From Caballeronia sp. LZ062 (lineage in GTDB: Bacteria > Pseudomonadota > Gammaproteobacteria > Burkholderiales > Burkholderiaceae): 64,000 nt of DNA. Where the stretch lies: positions 434,001-498,000 of the forward strand of contig NZ_JARTWB010000003.1 of the NCBI RefSeq assembly GCF_031450785.1, given 5' to 3'. The notes under the pieces were generated by a model that saw nothing but the letters and a program-made list of their open reading frames with translations, had not been told where the DNA came from and searched no databases. A program made the position numbers and the translations under genes. This document shows positions 50,894 through 59,997 of the stretch, piece by piece. Position 1 is the stretch's first letter; every line of letters begins with the position of its first letter.

Positions 50894-52687
50894 ATGAAGG
50901 AAACCAGCAAAGCAAGTCTGCGCCGTTCGCGTGAACCGGCATTCGTGCAGCATTATCTCGTGGGCGACGGTCTCGATATCGGCGTGACGGACGATCCGCT
51001 TTCGGCGCATGCACACGTCTTTCCGCGCATGGGCAAGGCCACGGCGTGGGCCGCGAACAAAAGCGACCTTTCGTCGATGGACGGCGCGGCCGACGCGTCC
51101 TTCGACTTCGTCCATGCGAGCCACGTGCTTGCCCAGCAGAACAATCCGCACAAGGCGCTCGCGCGATGGCTCGATCTCGTGAAGCCGGGCGGGCATGTCA
51201 TCGTGACCGTGCCGGACGAGGACCTCTACGGCAAGGGCGTTTGGCCGAGCCGTTTCAATGGCGCGCACAAGGCGAGCTTCACCATCTATAAGGCGGAGTC
51301 GACGCTGCCGCGTTCGGTGAACGTCCTGGAGCTGGTGCAGGCTATGTCGCAAGTGGCGGAGTGCGAGCGCATTGCACTCGTGCGCGACAATTTCGACGCG
51401 ACGCGAGCCGACGCGGACCAGACCGCCGACAGCTATGCCGAGTGCGTCATCGAAATCGTGCTGAAGAAGCGTGCCGTTGCGACGGCGCACGAGATGAAGC
51501 ATGCGATGGAACACGCGCGCACCGCGGCGGACGGCATCGCCGCGGCGCAGGCGGCCGTGCGCGTGTATCCGTATCGTTTCGATGTCTACCATCGCGCGAT
51601 GATGCAGTTCCTGCGCTGGGACGCGCCCGAACATGCCGACGCCATGTGGAAGCAGTGCGTCGAGCGCTTGCCTGGCGAGCATCTGCCGCGCCTTGATCAG
51701 GCGCTGCATCTGATCGCGCGCGGGAAGCTCACTGAAGGCTTCGCATTGCGCGAAACGGTGATGGGACCCTTCGGCTGGAAGCGTCGCACCACCGTGCAGC
51801 CTCCGCACAACGTGCCGGAGTGGAAGGGCGAATCGTTATCCGGAAAGTCGATCGCGATCTGGAGCGAGTTCGGGCTCGGCGACGAGATCTTCTTTCTTCG
51901 CTTCGCGAAGATTTTCCGCGAACAATGCGGCGCGAAGCGTGCGGTCGTCGTGTGTCAGGCGCCGCTCGTCGAGCTGTACGAGGCGTCCCTCGGCGCCGAC
52001 GATGTCGTCAATGTGCAGGACGCGGCGAACATGGCCGGCATCGATTACTGGGTGTTTCCGCACGCGATTCCCGTTCATCTGCCGCTCGAACTGGATGCAC
52101 TTCCGCGCACCGTTCCTTATCTGCGCGCGCCGGCGGCGGTTGCTTCCAAGCTGCCCGATGTCGCGGCCGGCAAGCTGAAGGTCGGCGTGGTATTCAAGGG
52201 CAATCCGACGCACGAAAACGACGCTAACCGCTCGCTTCCGTCGCTGGCCGTGCTGAACGATCTCTTCGCGATGGACGGCATCGAGTTCTTCAGTCTGCAA
52301 AAGGGCGCGGGCGCGGACGAAGCCGCGCGATACGCGACCGAGCGCGCGAACTTCCACGACGTGGGCGCGCGTCTCGACACCATGGCCGAGACGGCCAGCG
52401 CCATCGCGGCGCTCGATCTCGTGCTGACCGTGGACACGTCCGTTGCGCACGTCGCGGGCGCGATGGGCAAACCGGTGTGGCTGTTGCTGCCGGCCTTCGG
52501 CGACTGGCGCTGGCATTACACACGCGAAGACAGCCCGTGGTATCCGACCATGCGCCTCTTCCGCCGCCGCTTCGGTGGCGACTGGGCGGAAGTCGTCGCG
52601 CGCATCGGCGGGCACTTGCGGTTTCAGCTGGCGGCGAAGGCATCCGAAGCCGGTTCTAGTGAGGCAGCGGGCACGGCCATCCGATGA
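50894..52687 (+). CDS. Methyltransferase-glycosyltransferase fusion protein
   Basis: 597 residues. Residues about 1-200 form a class I SAM-dependent methyltransferase-like domain (YLVGDGLDIGVTDDPLSAHAHVFPRM, FDFVHASHVLAQQNNPHKALARWLDLVKPGGHVIVTVPDEDLYG). Residues about 205-300 are helical repeats (TPR-like). Residues about 315-597 are a GT9/SPINDLY-like glycosyltransferase (GKSIAIWSEFGLGDEIFFLRFAKIF; SAIAALDLVLTVDTSVAHVAGAMGKPVWLLLP, then DWRWHYTREDSPWYPTMRLFR). The glycine loop GVTDD of the methyltransferase is atypical (GCGxDP is usual), so methyl transfer is uncertain. Seven bases after the second GT41 gene, it probably acts on the same glycan. Start ATG 50894 with GAGG upstream. Confidence 0.82.
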   Translation: MKETSKASLRRSREPAFVQHYLVGDGLDIGVTDDPLSAHAHVFPRMGKATAWAANKSDLSSMDGAADASFDFVHASHVLAQQNNPHKALARWLDLVKPGGHVIVTVPDEDLYGKGVWPSRFNGAHKASFTIYKAESTLPRSVNVLELVQAMSQVAECERIALVRDNFDATRADADQTADSYAECVIEIVLKKRAVATAHEMKHAMEHARTAADGIAAAQAAVRVYPYRFDVYHRAMMQFLRWDAPEHADAMWKQCVERLPGEHLPRLDQALHLIARGKLTEGFALRETVMGPFGWKRRTTVQPPHNVPEWKGESLSGKSIAIWSEFGLGDEIFFLRFAKIFREQCGAKRAVVVCQAPLVELYEASLGADDVVNVQDAANMAGIDYWVFPHAIPVHLPLELDALPRTVPYLRAPAAVASKLPDVAAGKLKVGVVFKGNPTHENDANRSLPSLAVLNDLFAMDGIEFFSLQKGAGADEAARYATERANFHDVGARLDTMAETASAIAALDLVLTVDTSVAHVAGAMGKPVWLLLPAFGDWRWHYTREDSPWYPTMRLFRRRFGGDWAEVVARIGGHLRFQLAAKASEAGSSEAAGTAIR

Positions 52688-52867
52688 ATCGAAATCCATC
52701 TATATCGCGGGAGGTCACGCCGGCGTGAAAATGTAAGCGACCTGCGATGTACGGGAAAGGTCGTCCGCGTCTGCCCTGCATTGCGCGTCCGACCGGAGTG
52801 AAGCGAGCGGTGCGGTCGTCGCCCGCGCGAGCCCACTGCCCCGGACCCGATTTTTTCGACCCAGTTC

Positions 52868-52893
52868 GCCGCCTTACCAGGCGGCTTTTTTTT
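52868..52893 (+). terminator. Intrinsic terminator of the TpsB-GT41-fusion operon
   Basis: Stem GCCGCC (52868-52873) and GGCGGC (52880-52885) with loop TTACCA, followed by eight T. Confidence 0.9.
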
Positions 52894-52947
52894 GCTGCAA
52901 AAGACTGCTAGACGAGCGAGAAAGTGCGTTGCTCGCGTGGCTGCGCG

Positions 52948-52965
52948 TTATCGACATTGTTCGAT
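52948..52965. promoter_or_regulatory. Weak motif-like site e (TTATCGACATTGTTCGAT)
   Basis: Palindromic TATCGA...TCGATA with a GACATTGTTC core that resembles copies a-d but is one base longer and lacks AGAAC. About 190 bases before the small membrane protein gene. Confidence 0.3.
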
Positions 52966-53141
52966 ATATCGCGCGATAACGTTTGACTAAAGTCATGTGA
53001 ATCATGCCGCAGGGGATCGATGCGACGCGCATGTCGCGGACATGGGCGAAGGCTTCGGCTACTTCGGTTACACGCAAAGGCATCGAATACGGGAAGGCGG
53101 TCGCTTACCCGTCGCCAGCCGCTTTTTAGTCAGGTGCTCTT

Positions 53142-53570
53142 ATGTTCGTTTCGGATTCGATCTGCCAGGCCTTTCGCAAATGTTGTGAAGCAGTGGGAAT
53201 CGCATCGACGATTCTGGTGCCCGTATTCTTCGCGCTGTCGTTCGTCTTGCTCGCCGTTCTCGGATCGGGCATATCGGAGTCCGTAATAACGATATCGGTT
53301 GCCGTCGTCTTCACCGGGGCGATGATCGTGATCACGGGCATGCTGTTCGCCGAAAGCCGGCGATACAAGAAGCGAAGGACCTCGCTCGTCGCGTCGATGC
53401 CGCTGCGCGATCTGGCGCAGCCCGCACCGCAGCCGGACCATCCACCCCATGCGAACGGCGAACGATGCGACGGCATGAAGCCGCGCTGCCGCTTATGCCG
53501 TACCGGCAGCCGGCGCGTGCGCCTCGGCTGCCTGACCCCTGGAGCCTACTGTGAAGACCGGAATGAATAG
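53142..53570 (+). CDS. Small two-span membrane protein, unknown
   Basis: 142 residues. Two hydrophobic helices (about 19-42, GIASTILVPVFFALSFVLLAVL, and 48-68, VITISVAVVFTGAMIVITGML) are followed by a basic cytoplasmic stretch (SRRYKKRRTS). The last 60 residues, with Cys/Arg-rich RCRLCRTGSRRVRLGC, look less like protein and may reflect a run-on frame. AGGTG precedes the ATG at 53142. I recognise no family. It lies between the adhesin island and the regulator/kinase pair. Confidence 0.5.
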   Translation: MFVSDSICQAFRKCCEAVGIASTILVPVFFALSFVLLAVLGSGISESVITISVAVVFTGAMIVITGMLFAESRRYKKRRTSLVASMPLRDLAQPAPQPDHPPHANGERCDGMKPRCRLCRTGSRRVRLGCLTPGAYCEDRNE

Positions 53571-53787
53571 CGCCCCTCGGGACCGCGCCGCGCTTGCATG
53601 CGTGCAAGCGCCGTTGCCCGTCTTTCCATGCGATTGCCCGTATCCTAGAATGACATCACGGCAATCATGCCGAATCGGGGGACGTGGCGATGAACCGGTT
53701 TGTTCGTCAGTTGCATCGTTCGCGCAAAGCAGCGCGTCTGTTTCGTTTTCCGATGCAAACCTGCACAGGGCCGGCAAGGGTGTGCTC

Positions 53788-54453
53788 ATGAGTGGACACA
53801 CGGGTACCGTCCGCGTGGTGCTGGCCGATGACCACCCCATCGTTCTTCTGGCCGTCTCCGATCAGTTTTCACGGCTTCCCGGCTTCGCGATCACGGCTAC
53901 GGTGAACTCGGGTGCGGACCTCGTGCGCGCGCTCGAGAAGGAACCCGCTGATCTCGTCATTACGGATCTCGTGATGCAAGGCGACGAAGAAGTCGAACTG
54001 GACGGCTTGCGTCTCGTGAGCAAACTGCGCCGCTCGTATCCCGATGTCCCGCTCGTCGTGCTCACGATGATGACGAGCGGCGGCATGTTCCATGAGCTCT
54101 GCAAGCTCGGCGTCGCCGCCATCGTCAGCAAGGAAGAGCCGGCGAGCGAACTGGCGCAGATCAGCGTGCGCGCGCTCACCACGAAGGAAACCATCTTCTC
54201 GCCGAAGATCCAGCATCGTCTCGCGCGGGAAGGCTCGACCACGAAGGACCTCGCGCGCGAACAGCCGCTTTCGCCGCGCGAACTGGAAGTCGTGCGCCTC
54301 TTCGCGCAGGGACTATCCGTGACCGAAATCGCGCGGACGCTGAACCGCTCCGTGCCGACGGTCGCGACGCAAAAGCGGTCCGCCATGCGCAAGCTGCATG
54401 TGGAGAACCATGTCGACCTCGTGAAATATGCGGCGAAGACAGGGTTGGCCTGA
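53788..54453 (+). CDS. NarL/FixJ-type response regulator, kinase-linked
   Basis: 221 residues from ATG 53788 (AAGGG seven bases upstream); an open frame extends upstream but lacks family character. Receiver: RVVLADDHPIVLLAVSDQF, D in LVITDLVMQGDEEVELDG, T in VVLTMMTSGGMFHELCKLG, K in AIVSKEEP. LuxR-type helix-turn-helix: PLSPRELEVVRLFAQGLSVTEIARTLNRSVPTVATQKRSAMRKL. Overlaps the hybrid kinase start by one base (TGATG 54451-54455), so regulator and kinase are a coupled pair. It resembles RcsB/EvgA/BvgA-type regulators. Confidence 0.88.
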   Translation: MSGHTGTVRVVLADDHPIVLLAVSDQFSRLPGFAITATVNSGADLVRALEKEPADLVITDLVMQGDEEVELDGLRLVSKLRRSYPDVPLVVLTMMTSGGMFHELCKLGVAAIVSKEEPASELAQISVRALTTKETIFSPKIQHRLAREGSTTKDLAREQPLSPRELEVVRLFAQGLSVTEIARTLNRSVPTVATQKRSAMRKLHVENHVDLVKYAAKTGLA

Positions 54454-57400
54454 TGGAGCGTTTCTTCGCCGCATCGCAGAATTCCCCTCTGCAAATGCTG
54501 CGGATGCTCGAAAGCAACCTGAAGCGCGAGCGGCGCATCTTCGCGATTGCCGTTGGACTCTTGATCTTCGCGGCGTTATGCGGCGCCACCGCCACTGGAT
54601 TCTTCCTGTTGACCTCGACCTTGAAGACCGAAGGCGAGTTCGCGCAGACGGCAATGCGCGGCGTCAACGTCAACGTATTTAGCCGCTACAACATGCTCAC
54701 GCCGGGGAGCCTGCTGCTGGACGTGGGCGCGTCGCCGCCGGACATGGGCGGGTCGAAACGTCCCGGCACGCCCAGGTGCGAGGCTTATCCTCCGGCCGGG
54801 GCGGATCACGCGCTCGCCTCCGCATGTCAGGCTGCGCATCAGATGATCCCGGAGGAAAGCACGCCGCCCGTGCTGCAGTACGCGAACTACGAAGGAACCG
54901 TCTCCTATGGATTCGGCTTTTTCACGGATACGGACAACAAGCTCCCGCCGCCGCAAAGGCTTGCTGCGCTCACCGGGATGGCGAAGATTTACATGAGCGC
55001 GCATCGCATCACGCCGCTCGACGCCGCGCGTGCCCGGCGCGTCATGTGGTTCGTCGCCCCGGCGTCGATCGGATTCCCGTCGCCGACGGTCGTCATGTTC
55101 ATGGTGGTGGCGCGAGACAGCGCGCCTTACGGGCTCGTCTTCACACGAATGACGTTGCAGACGGCGTTGCGCAACGCGACGCCGCCTTCGCTGGAATCGC
55201 AGATCGCGATCATGGATGACGAACATCACGTGCTTGCCGGCGACGACACCGCTGAACTGCGATACGTCAACGCCCGGCTCGCGAAGGCGCAACCTGGCGT
55301 GTTCCACTGGCTCCCCGGTCGAGGCTGGGGCGCGAGGCTCGACGCGCTCGCGCTCGGCATCGGACATATCGTCGTCGCGCTTCCGCTTTTCACGGAACTC
55401 TCCGCGAAGCGCGTCCAGTTGTCGATTCTGGTGATCGTCACGGGCGCGCTCGTCGCCATGTTGCTCGCGATGTATCGCTACTGGAATTTCCGCTTCCTCA
55501 CGCGTTCGTACGAGCAGGCGTGCCGCGCGGTCGAGGGCGAGATACTCAATCATCTGCTGGTGCATGCGACGCCCGTGGGGCTGTGCATTGCGCTGAAGGA
55601 AGATCTGACTGTCATCGCGGCGAACCAGGTCGCGCGCTCGCTCTTCGGTCTGACGGACACGTCCATGCGCCTGCCCGCCGGCCTGTGCGACGCGTTCCAT
55701 GCCCACGGCATCGCGCCGCCGGAGGAAGGGCGCGAGGCGGCGATACGGCAGCTTCACTACACGCTCGACAAGCCCGACGACGGCACGCTGCATCTGAAAG
55801 TGTCGTACGCGTCGGCGGTGTTAAACAAGACCGACGTGCTCTTCTGCGCCATCGCGGACATCACCGAGCAGCGCGAAGTGGAGCGGCTCTTGCGCGAGGC
55901 GAAGGAGAGCAGCGACGCAGCCGCCAAAGCCAAGCTCAGCTTCTTCGCTTCCATGAGCCACGAGATCCGCACGCCGCTCTCGTCGCTCGTGGGCAATCTG
56001 GAACTCGTCGCACTCGGGCCGCTCGCCGCCGAACAGGAAGCGCGCGTCCATGCGATGCAGGCGTCGGCGAGCGCGCTGTTGCAAGTGGTCAACGACGTCC
56101 TCGATTTCTCGAAGATGGATATCGGCGAAATGCGGCTCTCGGAGGAATGGGGCTCCATACGCGCGCTCGTCGTGCGCGTGATGGTGGCTCATGCGCCGCT
56201 CGCTAACCGGCAGGGCCTGCGCCTTTTCGTGGTGATAGACCGCTCATGTCCCGCGAAGCTCTTCTTCGATCCGATCCGCGTCTCGCAGATTCTCAACAAT
56301 CTGCTCGGCAACGCGCTCAAGTTCACGTATTCGGGAAAGATCGTTGTGCGCGCCCGCTGGGTGAACGACGCGCTGGAACTCAGCGTGGCGGATTCGGGCA
56401 TCGGCATTCCGGCGGCGCAGCAGCAAAAGCTCTTTCAGCCCTTCGTGCAGGGCGATGCGCACCGCCTCACGCAAGCGCGCGGCACGGGGCTCGGCCTGTC
56501 CATCTGCGTGCGGCTCTGTCAGTTGATGAAGGGGCGGATTTCGCTCGACAGCACGGAAGGCGTCGGCACGCGCATTCAGGTGTCGCTGCCGCTTGCGGTC
56601 GACGCATCGGCGAACGCCGGCGACGCCGCCTTGCTCGACGGCAAGCCGGCCATCTTGTGCCGCGCGAGCGAATATCGGGAATGGTTCGAGAACCTCTACG
56701 ACCCGGAGACGAGTGCCGTGACGTACATGAACCACCCGGACCCGGCGCTCGCGGAAGGCTGCGACTATCTCATCGCCACCGACGAATTCACCGAGCAGGA
56801 TATACAGGCCGCGTGGAAAGACGGCTCGCGCGTTATCCGCATGACGCAGGACGGCCCGCTCGTGCCCGTGCATTGGGGCGACGGCGTGCTGGAAGTGAGC
56901 ATCTTCAGTCTCAAGGGGTTCAAGGACGCGATCCAAACCATCAAGGGACGCCAGCGCGGGGCGTTGCTGCCCGGCTCCGGCGACACGCCGGCTGCACGCA
57001 AGGCGGGGCCGACGGTCGTGATCGCCGAAGACAACCGGCTCAATCGCGGTCTTCTGCGCGATCAGTTGCTGACGCTCGGCGCATCGGTGCTGGAGGCGCA
57101 CGATGGCGAAGAGGCGCTCGACCTGCTGCGCAAGCATCGCGTGGATATCGTGCTGACCGACATGGACATGCCCAAGATGTCCGGCGCGGAATTGCTCGTC
57201 GCGGCCCGCGCGCTCGACCCGGCCATGCGCATCTACGCGATCAGCGCGAGCGCGAGCGCGCAGGATGTGGAACGCGGGCGCGCGCGCGGCTTCACCGACT
57301 ATCTGACGAAGCCCGTTCCGCTCGCGGTGCTGGCGGGTGTGTTGCAAACCGCCGGCGCCGATGCGGCCCCCGTCCCGGAACCGGACGCGCACAGCGCGAG

Positions 57401-57743
57401 CGATTCCCCCGCTGACGACGATCTCCCGCCGCGCTTTCCGCCGATCCCCGCGGCCTATATGCCCGATCTCGCCGGACAAATCGACGAAGACATCGTCGCG
57501 CTCGACGACATCTGCAAGGACAAGGACGCGCGCAGGCTGCGCCGCTGGGCGCACAAGCTCGCGGGTGGCCTGACGGTGCTCGGTCCGTCGATGCTCTACG
57601 ACCAGTGTCAGGAGTTGCGCGCGCTGCTGAGGGAATCGGAGACTTGGGCGGAAGACGTCGACACGTTCACCGCGCTGATCCGCGCGGACCTCATCGAGCT
57701 TCGCGACATGCTGCATGCGGCGCTGGACCCGCAACGCGGCTAG
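54453..57743 (+). CDS. Unorthodox hybrid histidine kinase (H-D-H phosphorelay)
   Basis: 1096 residues. Membrane helix 1 (about 28-52), a periplasmic sensing domain to about 305, membrane helix 2 (about 310-335), a PAS-like domain (about 350-470), HisKA with H503 (ASMSHEIRTPLSS), HATPase with NLLGNALKFT, GIGIP and GTGLGLSICV (about 605-715). Then comes a degenerate receiver-like domain (about 727-835) without an obvious phospho-acceptor, a receiver with D903 (VLTDMDMPKMSG), and an Hpt domain with H1034 (RWAHKLAGG). This is the RcsC/EvgS/BvgS layout. The cognate regulator is the overlapping gene at 53788. It sits beside the adhesin island and is a good candidate for its controller. Confidence 0.9.
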   Translation: MERFFAASQNSPLQMLRMLESNLKRERRIFAIAVGLLIFAALCGATATGFFLLTSTLKTEGEFAQTAMRGVNVNVFSRYNMLTPGSLLLDVGASPPDMGGSKRPGTPRCEAYPPAGADHALASACQAAHQMIPEESTPPVLQYANYEGTVSYGFGFFTDTDNKLPPPQRLAALTGMAKIYMSAHRITPLDAARARRVMWFVAPASIGFPSPTVVMFMVVARDSAPYGLVFTRMTLQTALRNATPPSLESQIAIMDDEHHVLAGDDTAELRYVNARLAKAQPGVFHWLPGRGWGARLDALALGIGHIVVALPLFTELSAKRVQLSILVIVTGALVAMLLAMYRYWNFRFLTRSYEQACRAVEGEILNHLLVHATPVGLCIALKEDLTVIAANQVARSLFGLTDTSMRLPAGLCDAFHAHGIAPPEEGREAAIRQLHYTLDKPDDGTLHLKVSYASAVLNKTDVLFCAIADITEQREVERLLREAKESSDAAAKAKLSFFASMSHEIRTPLSSLVGNLELVALGPLAAEQEARVHAMQASASALLQVVNDVLDFSKMDIGEMRLSEEWGSIRALVVRVMVAHAPLANRQGLRLFVVIDRSCPAKLFFDPIRVSQILNNLLGNALKFTYSGKIVVRARWVNDALELSVADSGIGIPAAQQQKLFQPFVQGDAHRLTQARGTGLGLSICVRLCQLMKGRISLDSTEGVGTRIQVSLPLAVDASANAGDAALLDGKPAILCRASEYREWFENLYDPETSAVTYMNHPDPALAEGCDYLIATDEFTEQDIQAAWKDGSRVIRMTQDGPLVPVHWGDGVLEVSIFSLKGFKDAIQTIKGRQRGALLPGSGDTPAARKAGPTVVIAEDNRLNRGLLRDQLLTLGASVLEAHDGEEALDLLRKHRVDIVLTDMDMPKMSGAELLVAARALDPAMRIYAISASASAQDVERGRARGFTDYLTKPVPLAVLAGVLQTAGADAAPVPEPDAHSASDSPADDDLPPRFPPIPAAYMPDLAGQIDEDIVALDDICKDKDARRLRRWAHKLAGGLTVLGPSMLYDQCQELRALLRESETWAEDVDTFTALIRADLIELRDMLHAALDPQRG

Positions 57744-57752
57744 CGCGAGCGG

Positions 57753-59357
57753 TCACATGCGATGCGCAGGCGTGCCGACCGCTTCGAGTGCCTCGCGCGC
57801 AGCGAGCGCGTCGTTTTCCGAGAAGCGGTATCCGCCGCGTCCTTCGGTCTTCGCCTCGTACAGCGCGATGTCGGCGCGTTTGAGCGCGCGCTCGAACGAT
57901 TCCCCCGGCTTCGCGAGTGCGATGCCGATGCTCACGCCGACTTTCGCGACCATGCCCGCGTCGAGTTCGTAAGGCAACGACAGATCCCGCACGATGCGCC
58001 GCGCGAACGCGACGCTCGCCGCATTCGCGATGTACGTCGCGACGATGGCGAACTCGTCGCCGCCCAGACGCGCCGCGAGTTCGCCGTATCGCATCGCGTT
58101 GCGCAGACGGTCGGCGACGCGCCGCAGCAGTTCGTCGCCCGCGTTGTGGCCGTGGGAATCGTTGACATGCTTGAAGCCGTCGAGATCGATGTACATCACC
58201 ATGACCTTTTCGCGATTCGCGCTGCCCGCCATCAGCCGCTCGGCGTGATCGCCGAGATAGCGGCGGTTCGGCAGACCGGTGAGCGAGTCGTGATGCGCCC
58301 AGTGCAGAATCTTCGCTTCCGCGCGGCGCCGCTCGGTCACGTCCTGGACGATGATCACGGCGCTGCCGTCCGGCACCGGATCGCGGCTCAGCTCGAGCTG
58401 ACGGCCATCGGGCAGCGTCACGTCGAGCGGCGCGTGGCCGTCCTTCAGCCATTGCGCGCAGCGCGCGGTCACGCTCGTGCGCAAAGCTTCGCCGTGCTGC
58501 GCGAGCGCGAGATAGCCGATGAATTCCGGCAGCGGCACGCCGAGACGCAGCATGTCGGCGGTCGCACCGAACAGTTCGGCCACCTTCCGGTTTGCGATGA
58601 CGACGGCGCCCGCCGCGTCGATCGAGGAAAGGCCGTGCGGCATGTGCGCGAGCGCGGCGTCGAAGCGCGCGGCCAGTTCGGCGTGCTCTGCTTCGGCCGT
58701 CATCAGCGCGACGAGATTGCGAAAGTGGCGGCGCACGACCACGGTCATCGCCCCGATATAGACGGCGAGCGGCGGCACGAGCATCCAGTAACCGGCGGGG
58801 CCGAGGAGCGCGCCCGCGGCGATGGGCAGCGTGCCCGCGCAGATCTGGGAGGTCGCGAGGTGCGGCACGCCCGCGTTGCGCGACGCGATGCCGCCGAGCA
58901 TCCCCGCCGTCACCATGATGGCGAGCGAAGCGAGCATGGCGTCGCCGGACATGACGCAGGCCATCGTGCCGAGGCCGGTCAAACCGCAGGCGGCGAGCCC
59001 GAACGGTGCGTAGCGCCGCGCCCACGGTTCCGGCGCGGGCGCCTCTCGGCGGCGCGCGGCGCGATAGCGGCAGACGACGACCACGCGCGCCAGGAGCAAC
59101 AGCGCGTCGGCTAGGAACCAGACGACGGCCCACGGCCTATGCACGCGCGTGAGCGCCGCCAGCGCGACGAACGCGGTCGACCCGCCCGCGAGCAACAGCG
59201 GACGGATGTCGTCGAGCAGAGTGAGGAGCAGCGAGGAGCGAATGCCCGGCGTGATGCGCCCGTCGCTCGCTGGCGGCGTCGCCAGGAGGGAATCGAGCAG
59301 GGACGAAGAGCCTGACATGCGAATGACCGGCGAACCGGAAGAATGCGGAAAAGGCAT
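57753..59357 (-). CDS. Membrane-bound diguanylate cyclase with PAS domain
   Basis: 534 residues. About six hydrophobic segments in the first 225 residues form a MASE-like sensor, followed by a PAS domain (FDAALAHMPHGLSSIDAAGAVVIANRKVAELFG) and a GGDEF domain (HHDSLTGLPNRRYL; MYIDLDGFKHVNDSHGHNAGDELL; RLGGDEFAIVATY). The GGDEF active site is intact and there is no EAL domain. It makes cyclic di-GMP. It converges with the hybrid kinase, 9 bases apart. ATG 59357; an internal ATG at 59318 is possible. Confidence 0.85.
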   Translation of the reverse strand: MPFPHSSGSPVIRMSGSSSLLDSLLATPPASDGRITPGIRSSLLLTLLDDIRPLLLAGGSTAFVALAALTRVHRPWAVVWFLADALLLLARVVVVCRYRAARRREAPAPEPWARRYAPFGLAACGLTGLGTMACVMSGDAMLASLAIMVTAGMLGGIASRNAGVPHLATSQICAGTLPIAAGALLGPAGYWMLVPPLAVYIGAMTVVVRRHFRNLVALMTAEAEHAELAARFDAALAHMPHGLSSIDAAGAVVIANRKVAELFGATADMLRLGVPLPEFIGYLALAQHGEALRTSVTARCAQWLKDGHAPLDVTLPDGRQLELSRDPVPDGSAVIIVQDVTERRRAEAKILHWAHHDSLTGLPNRRYLGDHAERLMAGSANREKVMVMYIDLDGFKHVNDSHGHNAGDELLRRVADRLRNAMRYGELAARLGGDEFAIVATYIANAASVAFARRIVRDLSLPYELDAGMVAKVGVSIGIALAKPGESFERALKRADIALYEAKTEGRGGYRFSENDALAAREALEAVGTPAHRM

Positions 59358-59531
59358 CGGTGAGGCGCGGGCGGACCGGCGTGGACCGTCATACGCTTGT
59401 TTACGGCAGCAAGCCGGAGAACTGAATGCGCGTCAGCGGGCGCGATGGCCTAATGTCTATTGTCATCGCGCGAGCCGGCCTTCAGAATCTGCGGAACCTC
59501 AAGCCCGCTGCTTCTCAATCAAGGACACACC

Positions 59532-59969
59532 ATGGCAAAGATCCTGACGCTGCACGGCGTCAACCTCAACATGTTCGGCAAGCGCGACCCGAAGCAATAC
59601 GGCACCGCGACGCTCGCGCAGATCGACGAGCAACTGGCCGCGCTCGGCAAGGAGCTGGGCGTGGAGGTGGAGTGCTATCAGACGAACATCGAAGGCGAGA
59701 TGTGCTCGCGCATCCATCAGGCGTTTACCGAAAACGTCGATGCCGTCGTCATTAACGCGGGCGCGTGGACGCATTACAGCTACGCCATCCGCGACGCGCT
59801 CGCCATTCTGACCGCGCCCGTCATCGAAGTGCATATGTCGAACGTCCATGCGCGGGAGGCGTTCCGGCATGTGTCCGTGTTTTCCGAAGTCGTGAAGGGA
59901 CAAATCTGCGGCTTCGGCGTGGAAAGCTACCTGCTCGGACTGCGCGCGGCGGTTTCCGCGATCAAGTGA
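59532..59969 (+). CDS. aroQ: Type II 3-dehydroquinate dehydratase
   Basis: 145 residues. Type II dehydroquinase, shikimate pathway: LHGVNLNMFGKRDPKQYGTATL with the catalytic tyrosine at Y23, then NIEGEMCSRIHQAF, INAGAWTHYSYAIRDAL, PVIEVHMSNVHAREAFRHVSVFS and GQICGFGVESYLLGL. Dodecameric enzyme converting 3-dehydroquinate to 3-dehydroshikimate. AAGGA lies seven bases before the ATG at 59532. Because a second aromatic-amino-acid permease/aminotransferase pair is nearby, this may be a non-housekeeping copy; that is inference. Confidence 0.93.
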   Translation: MAKILTLHGVNLNMFGKRDPKQYGTATLAQIDEQLAALGKELGVEVECYQTNIEGEMCSRIHQAFTENVDAVVINAGAWTHYSYAIRDALAILTAPVIEVHMSNVHAREAFRHVSVFSEVVKGQICGFGVESYLLGLRAAVSAIK

Positions 59970-59997
59970 TGCCGCGTGCAACCGCGCGTCGGGTTCG

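Larger units (their letters stand above)
52688..53141. other. Intergenic region with terminator and motif-like site
   Basis: 454 bases. It holds the strong terminator at 52868-52893 and a weak motif-like site at about 52948-52965. No protein recognised in the remaining sequence. Confidence 0.5.

Noticed and set aside
53551..53787. N-terminal extension of the response regulator at 53788
   Set aside because: The extra 79 codons lack receiver or leader character, whereas the ATG at 53788 has a well-spaced AAGGG.
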